The notes: generated by a model from the letters alone, not told the origin. Numbered from the stretch's first letter, positions 54,730 to 63,709 are shown. The stretch: 64,000 nt of DNA from Nitratifractor salsuginis DSM 16511 (GCF_000186245.1 NC_014935.1:1426001-1490000), one strand, 5' to 3'. A program made the numbers and translations.

Positions 54730-55612
54730 GCCCTGCCGGCTCAGCATAGAGAACGGTAATCTCGTAGTCGAGGATGAGAAAGTGAGATTCAAACTCTCCC
54801 TCTCCGATACCGACAGCATCATCTTCGAGGGAGACCGATTCACTCTCAGCGCCAAGGTGCTTGCCGCCCTGAGCAGGCATAAGGTCGCTACCCTCTTTTG
54901 CGACGAGTACTATATGCCCACCGCCATCCTCCACCCCTATCACCAGAGCTCCCTGGCTACAGAGACCCTCAAGGCCCAGCTCTCCCTCCCCGATGACCTG
55001 CGCGACCGGCTCTGGCAGGAAATCATCCGGGTCAAGATCCTAAACCAATCGGCCGTGCTTAGCCACTTCGCAAAGAAAAATCCCAAACTCGAAAGATACG
55101 CCGAACAGATCCGGCCGGGCGACCCCTATCGGACAGAGGCCAAGAGCGCACGGCTCTACTGGAATAAGCTCTTCGACGGTCTCAAACGGGAAGCAGACTC
55201 CCTCGATGTACGCAATCAGGCCCTCAACTACGCCTACGCCATCCTCCGCAGCCTCATCACCCGCGACCTCAGCGCAGCGGGATTCTTACCTGCACTGGGC
55301 CTCTGGCATGACAACCGCTACAATGCCTTCAACCTCAGCGACGACCTGATGGAACCCTTCCGGCCGATCGTCGATGCGGCGGTCTATCTCCTCCTGCCGC
55401 TCTGTGACGAGGAGTACCTCACCCCTGAGTTCAAAAAAGCCATCATCTCCATCTTCGACAGTGAATACCTCATCTATGACGCGGGCCGCTCCACCCTTCG
55501 CACCGTCGCCACCCGATATATCCAGGGATTCAAAGCGGTGGTCCGTAGCAGAAAAATAGAGAATCTCCATTTCCCCACCATCGATTTCGGGGCGCTTCGT
55601 GAGTGCTTTTAG
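54698..55612 (+). CDS. cas1: CRISPR integrase Cas1 (type II)
   Basis: The 304-residue metal-dependent integrase acts with Cas2 to insert new spacers. It shows SIENGNLVVEDEK at the N-terminal beta domain, the helical C-terminal domain with DVRNQALNYAYAILRS, and the His/acidic metal-site region FLPALGLWHDNRYNAFNLSDDLMEPFRP. The ATG at 54698 gives MAAWKTIRITKPCRLS and overlaps cas9 by 32 bp. It overlaps cas2 by 14 bp. Confidence 0.96.
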   Translation: MAAWKTIRITKPCRLSIENGNLVVEDEKVRFKLSLSDTDSIIFEGDRFTLSAKVLAALSRHKVATLFCDEYYMPTAILHPYHQSSLATETLKAQLSLPDDLRDRLWQEIIRVKILNQSAVLSHFAKKNPKLERYAEQIRPGDPYRTEAKSARLYWNKLFDGLKREADSLDVRNQALNYAYAILRSLITRDLSAAGFLPALGLWHDNRYNAFNLSDDLMEPFRPIVDAAVYLLLPLCDEEYLTPEFKKAIISIFDSEYLIYDAGRSTLRTVATRYIQGFKAVVRSRKIENLHFPTIDFGALRECF

Positions 55613-55931
55613 GATCATGTGGCTGGTAGTGATGTTCGACCTCCCCACCCAATCAAAGAAGGACCGCAAACGCTACCGATGGCTCTCCCGCTATCTTGAC
55701 AAGCAGGGCTTCATCCGTTTGCAATACTCCGTCTATGCCAAAGTCTTCAACTCTCTACAATCCGCCAACCACGGCAAAAAAAGGATGAAAGAATTCCTCC
55801 ATATCAATGTCAAAAAGGGAAATGTCAGAATGCTGCTCTTTACCGACGCACAATTTGGGAAGATGGAGATCGTCGTAGGGGAACAAAGTTCACAGGAAGA
55901 GATCACACAACCGACACTTTTCGATTTCTGA
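55599..55931 (+). CDS. cas2: CRISPR adaptation protein Cas2 (type II)
   Basis: The 110-residue ferredoxin-like dimeric subunit bridges Cas1 dimers. The first strand is MWLVVMFDLP with the conserved Asp, followed by KDRKRYRWLSRYLDKQGFIRLQYSVY and a C-terminal strand TDAQFGKMEIVVGE. The GTG at 55599 gives a short MSAFRI extension like those of related Cas2 proteins; the ATG at 55614 is the alternative. The tracrRNA 3' end approaches from the opposite strand just after the stop. Confidence 0.94.
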   Translation: MSAFRIMWLVVMFDLPTQSKKDRKRYRWLSRYLDKQGFIRLQYSVYAKVFNSLQSANHGKKRMKEFLHINVKKGNVRMLLFTDAQFGKMEIVVGEQSSQEEITQPTLFDF

Positions 55932-55936
55932 TGAAG

Positions 55937-56067
55937 AAAAATTCTGATCTGTAAATAGAAGTAGTAAATAGAGGCTGAGGCCCGTCCGAAGATGGGCCCT
56001 AGAATGGAACTGTTGTAACAGTTCTTGATTTTAAGACCCCTCAAAAAACCCTACCCTGTTACAACGG
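55937..56067 (-). ncRNA. tracrRNA (predicted)
   Basis: On the minus strand, transcription from about 56067 gives an anti-repeat at 56065-56027. It is complementary to the array repeat except for a small central bulge (three extra nucleotides and one mismatch pair). A 6-8 bp hairpin GAACTG...CAGTTC follows (56024-56007). Next is GGCCCATC-UUCG-GACGGGCC (55998-55979), a stem capped by a C(UUCG)G tetraloop with one A.C mismatch. A T run at 55941-55937 may mark the end; the true 3' end is not certain. The layout is that of a II-C tracrRNA lying between cas2 and the array but facing away from it. Confidence 0.87.
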
Positions 56068-56073
56068 TTAGAA

Positions 56074-56082
56074 ATTATAGCA
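56074..56082 (-). promoter_or_regulatory. Extended -10 for tracrRNA
   Basis: TGCTATAAT on the minus strand, ending seven bases before the predicted tracrRNA start. A weak TTGCAT lies 18 bp upstream as -35. The stretch 56066-56153 is also the probable array leader, so both RNAs diverge from it. Confidence 0.75.
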
Positions 56083-56153
56083 AAAACCTTACTGTAGATG
56101 CAAATTTCGATGAAAATCACCAAAATTTTCAAAAACTTTGAGATTTTTTAATG

Positions 56154-56850
56154 GTTTTAAGACCCCTCAAAACCCCACCCTGTTACAATTATCTATATGA
56201 ATATAGCCTTCACCACTAAGTTTTAAGACCCCTCAAAACCCCACCCTGTTACAATTGGTAGCGTCGGACAGATCGACATCAACCGGTTTTAAGACCCCTC
56301 AAAACCCCACCCTGTTACAATCCAATTCAGAAAGCACGTTTGGGACGATGTGTTTTAAGACCCCTCAAAACCCCACCCTGTTACAATAAATGGACAGTGG
56401 AATATCCCGAAAGACCTGGTTTTAAGACCCCTCAAAACCCCACCCTGTTACAATATTTTTCTCTCTTTTTGCCTCCCTCTCCCTGTTTTAAGACCCCTCA
56501 AAACCCCACCCTGTTACAATTGTATTGTTAAAGATTGACACTCCTGAACTGTTTTAAGACCCCTCAAAACCCCACCCTGTTACAATCAAGATTAAACGAC
56601 TTAAAAAAGACATCCTGTTTTAAGACCCCTCAAAACCCCACCCTGTTACAATTGATCTCCTGGATCTTGCGGTCGGTGTCGTGTTTTAAGACCCCTCAAA
56701 ACCCCACCCTGTTACAATCAGGGCTTTCGACATTGCCTGTAAATACTTGTTTTAAGACCCCTCAAAACCCCACCCTGTTACAATGACCCGGTGCGGCTTT
56801 TCGCTTGAAGTTTTGTTTTAAGACCCCTCAAAACCCCACCCTGTTACAAT
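56154..56850 (+). CRISPR. CRISPR array: 11 repeats of 36 bp, 10 spacers
   Basis: Identical 36-bp repeats start at 56154, 56220, 56286, 56352, 56419, 56485, 56551, 56617, 56683, 56749 and 56815. Each starts GTTTTAAGACCCC and ends CCCTGTTACAAT. Spacers are 30 nt, except spacer 4 (56388-56418), which is 31. All repeats including the last look intact. Each repeat ends in TGTTACAAT, an extended -10, so each spacer is probably transcribed from its own promoter as in Neisseria type II-C arrays. Spacer 5 is almost all pyrimidine. No spacer match within the window was noticed. Confidence 0.97.
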
Positions 56851-56942
56851 CCTCAAAAGTTCTTTCAAAGAATCTTCTCAATATTCCTATCATCCATCAA
56901 AAACCACCCAAAAACAGCATAAATCCCTCTCCGGCATTGCGC

Positions 56943-56948
56943 TATAAT
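56943..56948 (+). promoter_or_regulatory. -10 element for the dodecin gene
   Basis: TATAAT in GCGCTATAATGAAA, 27 bp before the ATG at 56976; AAGGAG at 56964-56969 is the ribosome-binding site. Confidence 0.55.
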
Positions 56949-56975
56949 GAAATATTCCCACAGAAGGAGTCAAAA

Positions 56976-57188
56976 ATGTCTAGTGTCGTCAAAGTGATCG
57001 AAGTGATCGCCCAATCCAAGAAAAGCTGGGAAGATGCCGCGGCCAATGCCGTCAAAGAGGTTGCCAAGAGCGTCGACAACATCAAATCCGTCTATATCAA
57101 GGATATGAGTGCCAAGGTCAATGGTGACAAGATCACCGTCTATCGTGTCGTCGCCAAAATCTCCTTTGTGGTGAAAAAGAAAAAATAA
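56976..57188 (+). CDS. Dodecin family flavin-binding protein
   Basis: A 70-residue small protein: VVKVIEVIAQSKKSWEDAAANAVKEVAK then NIKSVYIKDMSAKV, and strand YRVVAKISFVVKKKK. This is the dodecin beta-alpha-beta-beta fold that assembles into a hollow dodecamer storing or quenching flavins. The Trp in KSWEDA matches the flavin-stacking position. Upstream frames run into the CRISPR array and are not real. It lies 125 bp after the last CRISPR repeat. Confidence 0.9.
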   Translation: MSSVVKVIEVIAQSKKSWEDAAANAVKEVAKSVDNIKSVYIKDMSAKVNGDKITVYRVVAKISFVVKKKK

Positions 57189-57194
57189 GCTCGA

Positions 57195-57893
57195 CTAGCT
57201 TTTGGCGGAGACCCAACGCAGGAAAAGCGCCGTCGAAAGTCCCGAAGCGCTGAAGATCATCAGCATCACCATAATCTGATAGCGGGCTGCTATTAGCGGG
57301 GAGACGCCCGAGAGGATCTGCCCCGTCATCATCCCCGGCAGTGAGACCAGGCCGACGGCGAAGAGAGCGTTGAGCACCGGGATCATTGCCGCGTTCATCG
57401 CCTGACGGCGGGCTTCGGGCGAAGAGCGGCCTTCCTGCCGTTCATTGAGATAGCGCTCCGCCGCTAACGAGACGCTGTTCATCGCGTTGGCGAAGACCAT
57501 CCCGGCCAGGGGGATCAAATACCTCGGCGCATACCAGGGCTTCAGATCCAGCACCCCGAAGCTTACGAAGCCCAGGGTCACCCCTCCTCCCAGGGCGATG
57601 GAAATGAGCGTCACAAAAAACCATTTCCTCCGCCGATCCCCTACGGTCCGCAGCGCGATCCAGGAGGAGAAAAAGAGCATCACCCCCAGCACTCCCAGGA
57701 TGATCCACCCCGACTTCGCCTGAAAGATATAGAGCAGCAAATAGCCGATGAGGGAGAGTTGCAGCAGCATACGCCCCAGGGCGTAGAGGGCATTGCCCGC
57801 GCCCAGGCTCCAGCGCCAAAAGATCCACAGCACCCCGCACACCGGCACCGCCATAAGCGCCAAGCGCCCCAATTCGATCATCACCATTTCCAC
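57195..57893 (-). CDS. UPF0014 / FetB-like ABC transporter permease
   Basis: A 232-residue protein with about seven membrane helices and the UPF0014 signature PLAGMVFANAMNSVSLAAERY followed by SLPGMMTGQILSGVSPLIAARYQI. E. coli FetB with the FetA ATPase exports iron; no ATPase gene is adjacent here. It faces away from thiE across 56 bp and is convergent with dodecin. Confidence 0.87.
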   Translation of the reverse strand: MEMVMIELGRLALMAVPVCGVLWIFWRWSLGAGNALYALGRMLLQLSLIGYLLLYIFQAKSGWIILGVLGVMLFFSSWIALRTVGDRRRKWFFVTLISIALGGGVTLGFVSFGVLDLKPWYAPRYLIPLAGMVFANAMNSVSLAAERYLNERQEGRSSPEARRQAMNAAMIPVLNALFAVGLVSLPGMMTGQILSGVSPLIAARYQIMVMLMIFSASGLSTALFLRWVSAKS

Positions 57894-57914
57894 CTCCCGG
57901 TTTCTCTGAGACGC

Positions 57915-57920
57915 TATAAT
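57915..57920 (+). promoter_or_regulatory. -10 element for the thiE-like operon
   Basis: TATAAT in ACGCTATAATGCC, 29 bp before the ATG; AGGAG at 57938-57942. Confidence 0.6.
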
Positions 57921-57949
57921 GCCGAAAAAGAGCTTCCAGGAGCCATCCT

Positions 57950-58537
57950 ATGCCCCAAGAGACCGAAATCTACGCGCTTATCGACAGCCGGCTGCTCCGA
58001 CGCTACGATCTGAGCCTGGCCAGAGTGGGCCGTTTCCTCGAAGAGGCGAAGATCCCCATCGCCCAGTATCGGGACAAAGAAGCCTCCGACGCTGATGTCG
58101 CCCGGGCCCTGGAGGAGCTAAGAATTTACTACAGCGGCACCCTGATCGTCAATGACCGTCTCGGACTGGCCGGGCTGGCCGACGGGCTCCATCTGGGGCA
58201 GGAGGACCTGGCCGCCATCGATCCGGACTCCGAAGCGGCAGTATCGAAGGTGCGTCGGCAGATCGGCTCCAAACTCCTGGGGCTCTCCACCCACAACCGT
58301 GAAGAGATCGAAACAGCCAACGCTCTGGACCTTGATTACATCGGCCTGGGGGCTTACCGCTCCACCGCCACCAAGGCCGACGCCGGCGTCAGCGGCAAAG
58401 CCCTCCTGGAGCTCGCCCGACTCTCCCGCCATCCCGTGGCCCTCATCGGAGGGGTCCGCTGGGAAGATCGCTTCGAAGCACCCATCCGCTACAAAGTCCT
58501 GGGCTCCGCCCTGATGGAGAGGATCGCAAACCTATGA
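57950..58537 (+). CDS. Thiamine phosphate synthase-like protein (ThiE/TenI)
   Basis: A 195-residue TIM-barrel protein. AQYRDKEA, LIVNDRLGLA, ADGLHLGQEDL (pyrophosphate/Mg site), LGLSTHN and DYIGLGAYRSTATK are the ThiE/TenI motifs in order. The C-terminal phosphate-binding loop (VALIGGV...VLGSALM) is slightly shortened. ThiE joins HMP-PP and thiazole phosphate; TenI members instead isomerise the thiazole. Which applies is not certain. It overlaps the next gene by 4 bp. Confidence 0.85.
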   Translation: MPQETEIYALIDSRLLRRYDLSLARVGRFLEEAKIPIAQYRDKEASDADVARALEELRIYYSGTLIVNDRLGLAGLADGLHLGQEDLAAIDPDSEAAVSKVRRQIGSKLLGLSTHNREEIETANALDLDYIGLGAYRSTATKADAGVSGKALLELARLSRHPVALIGGVRWEDRFEAPIRYKVLGSALMERIANL

Positions 58538-59292
58538 AACGCCATCTGTTCCTGCTCTACGGAATCGTCGCCTATCTGATCGGCCTGGGGACGCTGCTCT
58601 ATCTGGTCTTCTGGGTCTATCCCTGGAGCTGGATGCCTACGAGCATCGACAGCCCAAAGCCCGGACCCCTTCTGCCTTCACTACTCTGGGATCTGGGGTT
58701 GATCCTGCTTTTTGGAGTGCAGCACTCCCTGATGGTCCGTCCCCGTTTCAAAGCCTGGTTCGACTGCTATGTCTCCTACGGGGCACAGCGCCCCACCTAT
58801 ACCCTCATCTCCTCTTTTTTCCTGGCTTTGATCCTCGTCGGCTGGAGACCCCTCCCCGGCATACTCTGGCACTTCGAGCCGGGGAGTTTTGGCTGGTGGG
58901 TGATGACCCTGCTTTATTTCCTGGGCTGGGGCGTGGCGGTCATCGCTACCTTTATGATCAACCACTTCGCTATGCTGGGGCTCTATCAGGCGTGGCGGGG
59001 ATGGCTGGGGCTGGGGGAAGCCGAAGCGGCCTTTACAGAACGGGGCTTCTACCGCTGGATCCGCCACCCCATCCAGGCCGGCACCCTGTTGGGGCTCTGG
59101 GCTACGCCGGTGATGAGCACCGGGCATCTACTTTTTGCTCTGAGCTTCACGATCTATGTGCTCATCGGCCTCTATTTCGAGGAGCGGGACCTAATGCGTA
59201 CCCTGGGCAAGCCCTATGCCGACTACCGCCGCAGAGTGCCGATGCTGTTCCCTTTTATCAAAGCCGGGGAAAAACGAAAGGAGAAAAGATGA
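58534..59292 (+). CDS. ICMT-like membrane methyltransferase (MddA/NnrU-like)
   Basis: A 252-residue inner-membrane protein with about six helices. FGVQHSLMVRPRFK is the MddA/NnrU-type His motif. The C-terminal GFYRWIRHPIQAGTLLGLWATPVMS and YFEERDLMRTLGKPYADYRRRVPMLFP are the SAM-binding features of isoprenylcysteine methyltransferase-like enzymes. Methanethiol S-methyltransferase MddA is the closest pattern I recall; activity is not proven. It overlaps the HIT gene by 4 bp. Confidence 0.8.
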   Translation: MKRHLFLLYGIVAYLIGLGTLLYLVFWVYPWSWMPTSIDSPKPGPLLPSLLWDLGLILLFGVQHSLMVRPRFKAWFDCYVSYGAQRPTYTLISSFFLALILVGWRPLPGILWHFEPGSFGWWVMTLLYFLGWGVAVIATFMINHFAMLGLYQAWRGWLGLGEAEAAFTERGFYRWIRHPIQAGTLLGLWATPVMSTGHLLFALSFTIYVLIGLYFEERDLMRTLGKPYADYRRRVPMLFPFIKAGEKRKEKR

Positions 59293-59672
59293 AAGAGAAG
59301 ATCGTTTGGCAGGATGATGCGCTGCGCCTGGAACTCCACGAGAGTGAAATCCCCTGGCTGATCCTTCATCCCCAGAAGGATTATCGGGAATTCAGCGAAC
59401 TCCCCAGGAAGCTGCGCCTTCGGATTATAGATCTGCTCTGCGCCGTCGAAGAGGAGATGCTCTCCTACTACCGCCCTCACAAGATCAACATCGCCTCCTT
59501 CGGCAACTATCTGCCCCGGCAGCATTGGCACATTATGGCCCGCTTTCAAGAAGACAGCTACTTCCCCGAACCGATGTGGGGAAGTAAACAAAGAGAGAGC
59601 ACTCTGGAGCTGCCGCCGATGGAACCCTTCCTCCAGCGGATAAAGGAGCGACTGGAAAAGAGCGACGGCTAG
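59289..59672 (+). CDS. HIT-family nucleotide hydrolase
   Basis: A 127-residue HIT protein: [22 protein letters not shown] contains the HIT motif as H79-W-H81-I-M83. The central nucleophilic His is kept but the third His is Met; a non-His there is common in the NIA.LGN subgroup. The ATG at 59289 overlaps the previous stop (ATGA). It ends 4 bp into the convergent YyaL-like gene. The substrate is probably a dinucleoside polyphosphate or a nucleotide conjugate (family knowledge). Confidence 0.85.
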   Translation: MKEKIVWQDDALRLELHESEIPWLILHPQKDYREFSELPRKLRLRIIDLLCAVEEEMLSYYRPHKINIASFGNYLPRQHWHIMARFQEDSYFPEPMWGSKQRESTLELPPMEPFLQRIKERLEKSDG

Positions 59673-61702
59673 TTTTTGACCTTCAAACTCCGTGCCAGTT
59701 TCTCCAAAAAGCCTTTCTCATCCCGGTCGTAAAGGAAACAGCGGTCGACCCGGCACGCCTGATAGAGGCTCTCCTCGACCGCCCTGAAAAGCAAAAAGGG
59801 ATAAGCGGTGTAGCGCGTGATCTCGTGCCGCAAAGCGGGAAGCCTTTTTGCGGGGATCTTGAGCACCACATAGCCGTAGCGATCCGCCAGCCAGACCAAA
59901 ACCCCCATCGGTGCCGTCTGCGGATAGCGGGCCAAAACCCGGCTCTGGCGCGTCAGGATCTCCCTTGCATCCTGCCGATACTTCAGATCCTCCGTCAACA
60001 CGGCAAGACGAAGGAGGTTATCCGCCATCACCGCCAGCGGGCTGCGGTAGGAGCCTCCTTCCAGGCTCAGAGGATTGCGGAAAGAGCCCTGGGCGTCGTA
60101 CCAGATCCCCCGCTCGTAAAACTCCTTTTTCGCTTGTGCATAGAGGGCCTTGGCCCAGTCAAGCCAGGCGGGGTCCTGACTCCATTCATAAGCGTCCAGC
60201 GCCGCGGCGATGGTGAAGCTGTAATCCTCCAACAGGCCCGGAACCTTTGGGGTGCGGCCCGGCAGTTTCTGGTGATAGAGCCGCCCATGGAGGTAGAGCT
60301 CTCTTTTTAGCGCTTCCAAAGTGGCAAGAGCCGTTTGAGCGTATTTGCTTTTCAGGTCTGACGCCGTAAAGAGCCCGTGAATCAGCATAGCGTTCCAGGA
60401 GGCTTGAAGCTTGGTGTCGATGAAGGGATAGGGACGCTTGGCGCGGAGTTTCGCCAAAACCCTCTTGTCGGACGCAGGGCACGCTGCCCCCTCTTTCAGG
60501 TAGGGGTTGGAGCGAAAATCGGCCCTGTTCCCATCTTCGCTGATCCCGCACGCTTCCAGTGCCTTCTCCGGCTCGGGGATCTTCGCTTTTTTGAGGGCTT
60601 TGAGGGCTTCGTCGTAAGCGAAGGTGAAGTAGAAGCCCTCTTCCTTTTTATGTGTCTCGGGATCGAGGCTGTCGGCATCGCTGGCCCCGTAGAAAAGGCC
60701 GTTCCTGTCCCGATAGTGACGCTCCAGCACCGAAACAGTCTCCTCGACAATACGCCGGTAGAGCGCTTTGCCCGTAAGCTCGGCGGCCAGGGCATAGGCT
60801 TCCAGGAGTTCTGCGTTGGTATAGAGCATCTTTTCAAAATGGGGGATCCGCCACTTTCCGTCGGTACTGTAGCGAAAGAATGCCCCCTCGATCTGGTCGT
60901 AGATCCCTCCCCTGGCCATCGCCTTCAATGTCTTTTCCGCCATATCGAGCGCGGCTTTGTTCCCCGTCAGACGGTGGATCTGGATCAGGGCCGTCAGCGT
61001 CGTCGCCCTGGGGAATTTGGGCCGGCTCCCCCATCCGCCGTGCTCCCGGTCGAAGTCTTGCTCCAATGCTTTGACGAAACGGCGGCTCAGATCCTCCCTG
61101 ATCCTCACTCCATCCTCAGCGCTCTCTCTTTGGCTGACCTGCTGCATCAGCGTCGTGATCTCTTCGCCGATACGCCCGAGTCTGCCCGGCTCTTTTTGCC
61201 AGAGCTTCGCCGCTTTTTGAAGGAGATCGAGCAGGCCGGGCTGACCGTATCGCTCTTCTCTGGGAATATAGGTCGCGGCGAAAAAAGGTTTACGGTCCGG
61301 GGTCAAAAGGATCGTCAGGGGCCAGCCTCCGGAGCGGCGGGTCATGATCCGGTGGACCTGCTGATAGTATCGGTCGATCTGGGGATGCTCTTCCCTGTCC
61401 ACTTTGATCGGGACGAAATAACGGTTGAGCACCGCCGCCACCTCCGGATCCTCGAAGGATTCATGCTCCATCACATGGCACCAGTGGCAGGTGCTGTAGC
61501 CGATGGAGAGGAAGATCGGTTTATGCTCCCGGCTGGCCTTTTCGAAGGCCGCTCTCCCCCAGGGCATCCAATGGACCGGATTGTGGGCGTGCTGCTGAAG
61601 GTAGGGAGACTCTTCGTGGATCAGTGCATTGACGGGTTCCGCCCTCATCCACCCCAGGGTAGCGATGAGCAAAAATACCCATTTCAAAAAGTGATACCGC
61701 AT
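59669..61702 (-). CDS. YyaL/Spata20-type thioredoxin-domain protein, exported
   Basis: A 677-residue protein. N-terminal signal peptide ([21 protein letters not shown]), then a thioredoxin-like domain with [17 protein letters not shown] and [22 protein letters not shown] (CHWC redox site), followed by an (alpha/alpha)6 barrel. The family is usually cytosolic; the signal peptide here suggests a periplasmic version. Function unknown. A terminator for the upstream cytochrome gene lies in the gap before it. Confidence 0.87.
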   Translation of the reverse strand: MRYHFLKWVFLLIATLGWMRAEPVNALIHEESPYLQQHAHNPVHWMPWGRAAFEKASREHKPIFLSIGYSTCHWCHVMEHESFEDPEVAAVLNRYFVPIKVDREEHPQIDRYYQQVHRIMTRRSGGWPLTILLTPDRKPFFAATYIPREERYGQPGLLDLLQKAAKLWQKEPGRLGRIGEEITTLMQQVSQRESAEDGVRIREDLSRRFVKALEQDFDREHGGWGSRPKFPRATTLTALIQIHRLTGNKAALDMAEKTLKAMARGGIYDQIEGAFFRYSTDGKWRIPHFEKMLYTNAELLEAYALAAELTGKALYRRIVEETVSVLERHYRDRNGLFYGASDADSLDPETHKKEEGFYFTFAYDEALKALKKAKIPEPEKALEACGISEDGNRADFRSNPYLKEGAACPASDKRVLAKLRAKRPYPFIDTKLQASWNAMLIHGLFTASDLKSKYAQTALATLEALKRELYLHGRLYHQKLPGRTPKVPGLLEDYSFTIAAALDAYEWSQDPAWLDWAKALYAQAKKEFYERGIWYDAQGSFRNPLSLEGGSYRSPLAVMADNLLRLAVLTEDLKYRQDAREILTRQSRVLARYPQTAPMGVLVWLADRYGYVVLKIPAKRLPALRHEITRYTAYPFLLFRAVEESLYQACRVDRCFLYDRDEKGFLEKLARSLKVKN

Positions 61703-61779
61703 AAGAGCTTCCTTCCGTTACACAAATGTAGGGCATTGTATCACGGAAATCAAAACGGATAAATAGGAAAAATATGGAG

Positions 61780-61816
61780 AGATAAAAAGAGAAGAGAATC
61801 ACCGCCGAAGCGGTGA
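61780..61816 (-). terminator. Intrinsic terminator of the cytochrome c gene
   Basis: On the minus strand TCACCGC-TTCG-GCGGTGA (61816-61799) is followed by a T-rich tract, starting 9 bp after the cytochrome stop codon. Confidence 0.8.
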
Positions 61817-61824
61817 AAGGGTCA

Positions 61825-62124
61825 TTACTTGCCGAGTTTGCTGATGTAGTCAGCCAGGGCTTTCATGTCGTCGTCGCTCAGTGCAGCGGCCTGGCCGTGC
61901 ATTACGCCGCCCATGCCGTACTTGTTGAGAGAACCTGCTTTGTAGCCCTGCAGATCTTTGACGATCTCGTCAGCAGCTTTGCCGGCGATGGGAGCGGATT
62001 TACCCAGAGCTTTGGTTTTACCGTCCTGGCCGTGGCATCCGGCACACTTGGCGAACAGAGCGGCACCATCGGCTGCCATCAGTGCAGCACCGGCAACGAT
62101 CATGGACAATGCAATTTTCTTCAT
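61825..62124 (-). CDS. Periplasmic class I c-type cytochrome
   Basis: A 99-residue protein with signal peptide (ends LMAADG, about residue 18) and haem motif CAGCH at residues 27-31. A Met-containing GGVMHGQA and LADYISKL final helix are typical of small cytochrome c553-like electron carriers. A strong terminator and its own upstream gap suggest a single-gene unit. Confidence 0.93.
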   Translation of the reverse strand: MKKIALSMIVAGAALMAADGAALFAKCAGCHGQDGKTKALGKSAPIAGKAADEIVKDLQGYKAGSLNKYGMGGVMHGQAAALSDDDMKALADYISKLGK

Positions 62125-62208
62125 GTTGACTCCTTGTGTTTAATTACAACGGTAATTGTAGCAGAAAAATTGTGAAGTTATTGTGTAATGGAGGTAATGC
62201 TTCACCGT

Positions 62209-62547
62209 TTAACGGAGCCGACCGATCACTTTGTAGCGCTCCCAGTACTCATCCAGAGCCTCTTCGAGCTCACGATCGGACAGGGTGCTTGGGGGCATCA
62301 GCCGATGGTTTTTGAAATACTCTTCTCCCATGACCGACGTCTCTTTGGAAGGGTGGCGGAGGAAATATTTGAGTCCCGCCTTCATATTGTGCTCCCCGCT
62401 GTAGATCAGGAGGGCATTCATAAAGGTCTTGCGCAGGGAGACCCCTTCTTTACGGTGGCAGGGGACACAGTTGCGATCGAAGCTTCCCGCCGAGAGCATC
62501 CCGCTGAGTCCAAGCACTAGCACCAGAGTGAACCGCCATCTATTCAC
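62209..62547 (-). CDS. Small exported haem c-binding protein in a two-component operon
   Basis: A 112-residue protein with signal peptide (ends GMLSAG) and one haem motif CVPCH at residues 27-31. The rest lacks the standard cytochrome c fold motif but has a Met-Pro pair (RLMPPSTLSD) that could give the axial Met, and a helix LEEALDEYWERY. Its start overlaps the sensor kinase gene by 8 bp, tying its expression to the kinase. Confidence 0.85.
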   Translation of the reverse strand: MNRWRFTLVLVLGLSGMLSAGSFDRNCVPCHRKEGVSLRKTFMNALLIYSGEHNMKAGLKYFLRHPSKETSVMGEEYFKNHRLMPPSTLSDRELEEALDEYWERYKVIGRLR

Positions 62548-63709
62548 GATTGGCCTCCCATCGCAAGATCACTTCCGTCCCCTTACCCTTTTGTGAATGT
62601 ACTTCGATCTTCCAGCCGTAATGATCGACGATCCCTTTGACGATATCGAGCCCCAGGCCGAAGCCCCCCTCAGTGTCGTTGAAACGCCGGTAGCGCTCGA
62701 AGATCTGCTCGACCTCCTCCGGCTCCATCCCCCCGCCCGTATCGGCGACCCTCAACTCTCCGGGCGTGAGAGAGACTTGGAGCGTGCCTCCCCGGCGGTT
62801 GTATTTCACGGCATTGGAGAGGAGATTGTCGAGGACCCGTGCCAGCAGTCGTCGATCGGCCCGGATCGTGACGGGTTGGATATGGCTTTCGAGCTTCAGG
62901 TTTTTCGAACGCAGCAGCAGATCGAAATAGTCCAGGCGCTCTCCAAGCAGCCGATCCAGATCGAGATTTTCATCCCGGGTGGGGCGATGGCGCTCCAGGG
63001 TCACGAATTTCAGATCCTCATAGAGGGTCGAGACGGTGCGCGCCGCCACCCCGATACGCTCCAGGCGTCGCCGATCCTCCGGGGGCATCGAGGCGGCATC
63101 GATCATCTCGATATTGGCCAGGATCGAAGAGAGGGGGGTATTGAGCTCGTGGGTGGTATCGTGGATAAAATCGTCCAAAAGCCGGATCGACTGGCGCATA
63201 GGCCGCACAAAAAGACGGGCCAGATAATACCCCAGCAGCGCCAAGACCAATCCCAAAACGGCACCGGTGAGAAGAATGCGTCGCCAAACCCCGTTCATCC
63301 ACGAGTGATCCCTGGGCACTTCGATGAAGAGGTATTTAGCCCCCAGATAGTAGAGGTCGAGGACTTTGACATAGTGGATCACATCCCCGACGGTGTAGAT
63401 ATCTCCCAGGAAATCGACGTGAGGGTTGCGCAGCGTGGAGAAGATCCTGACATGCTCCAGGTCGTAGATGGCGCTTCGGAAACGCTCGTCCCTTGGATAG
63501 CGGTTTTCTTTCGGAAAATGTTCATGGAGGCGTCTGAGCCGGTGGATCTGCTCCGTGGCGTACTCCATCATCCGGCTTTTGGTCCGCAGAAGCATCAGCT
63601 GCTCTTGATTGCGGTAATAGAGGGTGCTTCCCAGTACAAAAAGTCCGAACATCAGGAGGCTGTAGAGAAAAAGAAAACGCCGAAGGCTCTTGCGTTCACT
63701 CCGCAGCAC
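62540..63709 (-). CDS. Membrane sensor histidine kinase
   Basis: A 389-residue HisKA/HATPase_c kinase. TM1 is near residues 11-30 and a roughly 110-residue periplasmic sensor domain follows. TM2 is near 145-165. The phosphoacceptor is H187 in THELNTPL. N box LDNLLSNAVKYNRRGG, G1 VADTGGGM and G2 GGFGLGLDIV are intact. It overlaps the regulator gene by 14 bp and the haem protein gene by 8 bp. Ligand unknown; the neighbour suggests a redox or gas-related cue (inference). Confidence 0.92.
   Translation of the reverse strand: MLRSERKSLRRFLFLYSLLMFGLFVLGSTLYYRNQEQLMLLRTKSRMMEYATEQIHRLRRLHEHFPKENRYPRDERFRSAIYDLEHVRIFSTLRNPHVDFLGDIYTVGDVIHYVKVLDLYYLGAKYLFIEVPRDHSWMNGVWRRILLTGAVLGLVLALLGYYLARLFVRPMRQSIRLLDDFIHDTTHELNTPLSSILANIEMIDAASMPPEDRRRLERIGVAARTVSTLYEDLKFVTLERHRPTRDENLDLDRLLGERLDYFDLLLRSKNLKLESHIQPVTIRADRRLLARVLDNLLSNAVKYNRRGGTLQVSLTPGELRVADTGGGMEPEEVEQIFERYRRFNDTEGGFGLGLDIVKGIVDHYGWKIEVHSQKGKGTEVILRWEANRE

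Noticed and set aside
56027-56065. Degenerate twelfth CRISPR repeat
   Set aside because: Its spacing (89 bp before the first repeat), opposite-strand promoter and downstream hairpins fit a tracrRNA anti-repeat better.
56340-56870. Short ORFs reading through the CRISPR array (repeated CFKTPQNPTLLQ peptide)
   Set aside because: They are translation of the 36-bp repeats; 66-bp units keep the frame open by chance.
59289-59672. Loss of HIT activity because the third His of the motif is Met
   Set aside because: The central nucleophilic His is intact, and a non-His at the third place is common in this HIT subgroup.
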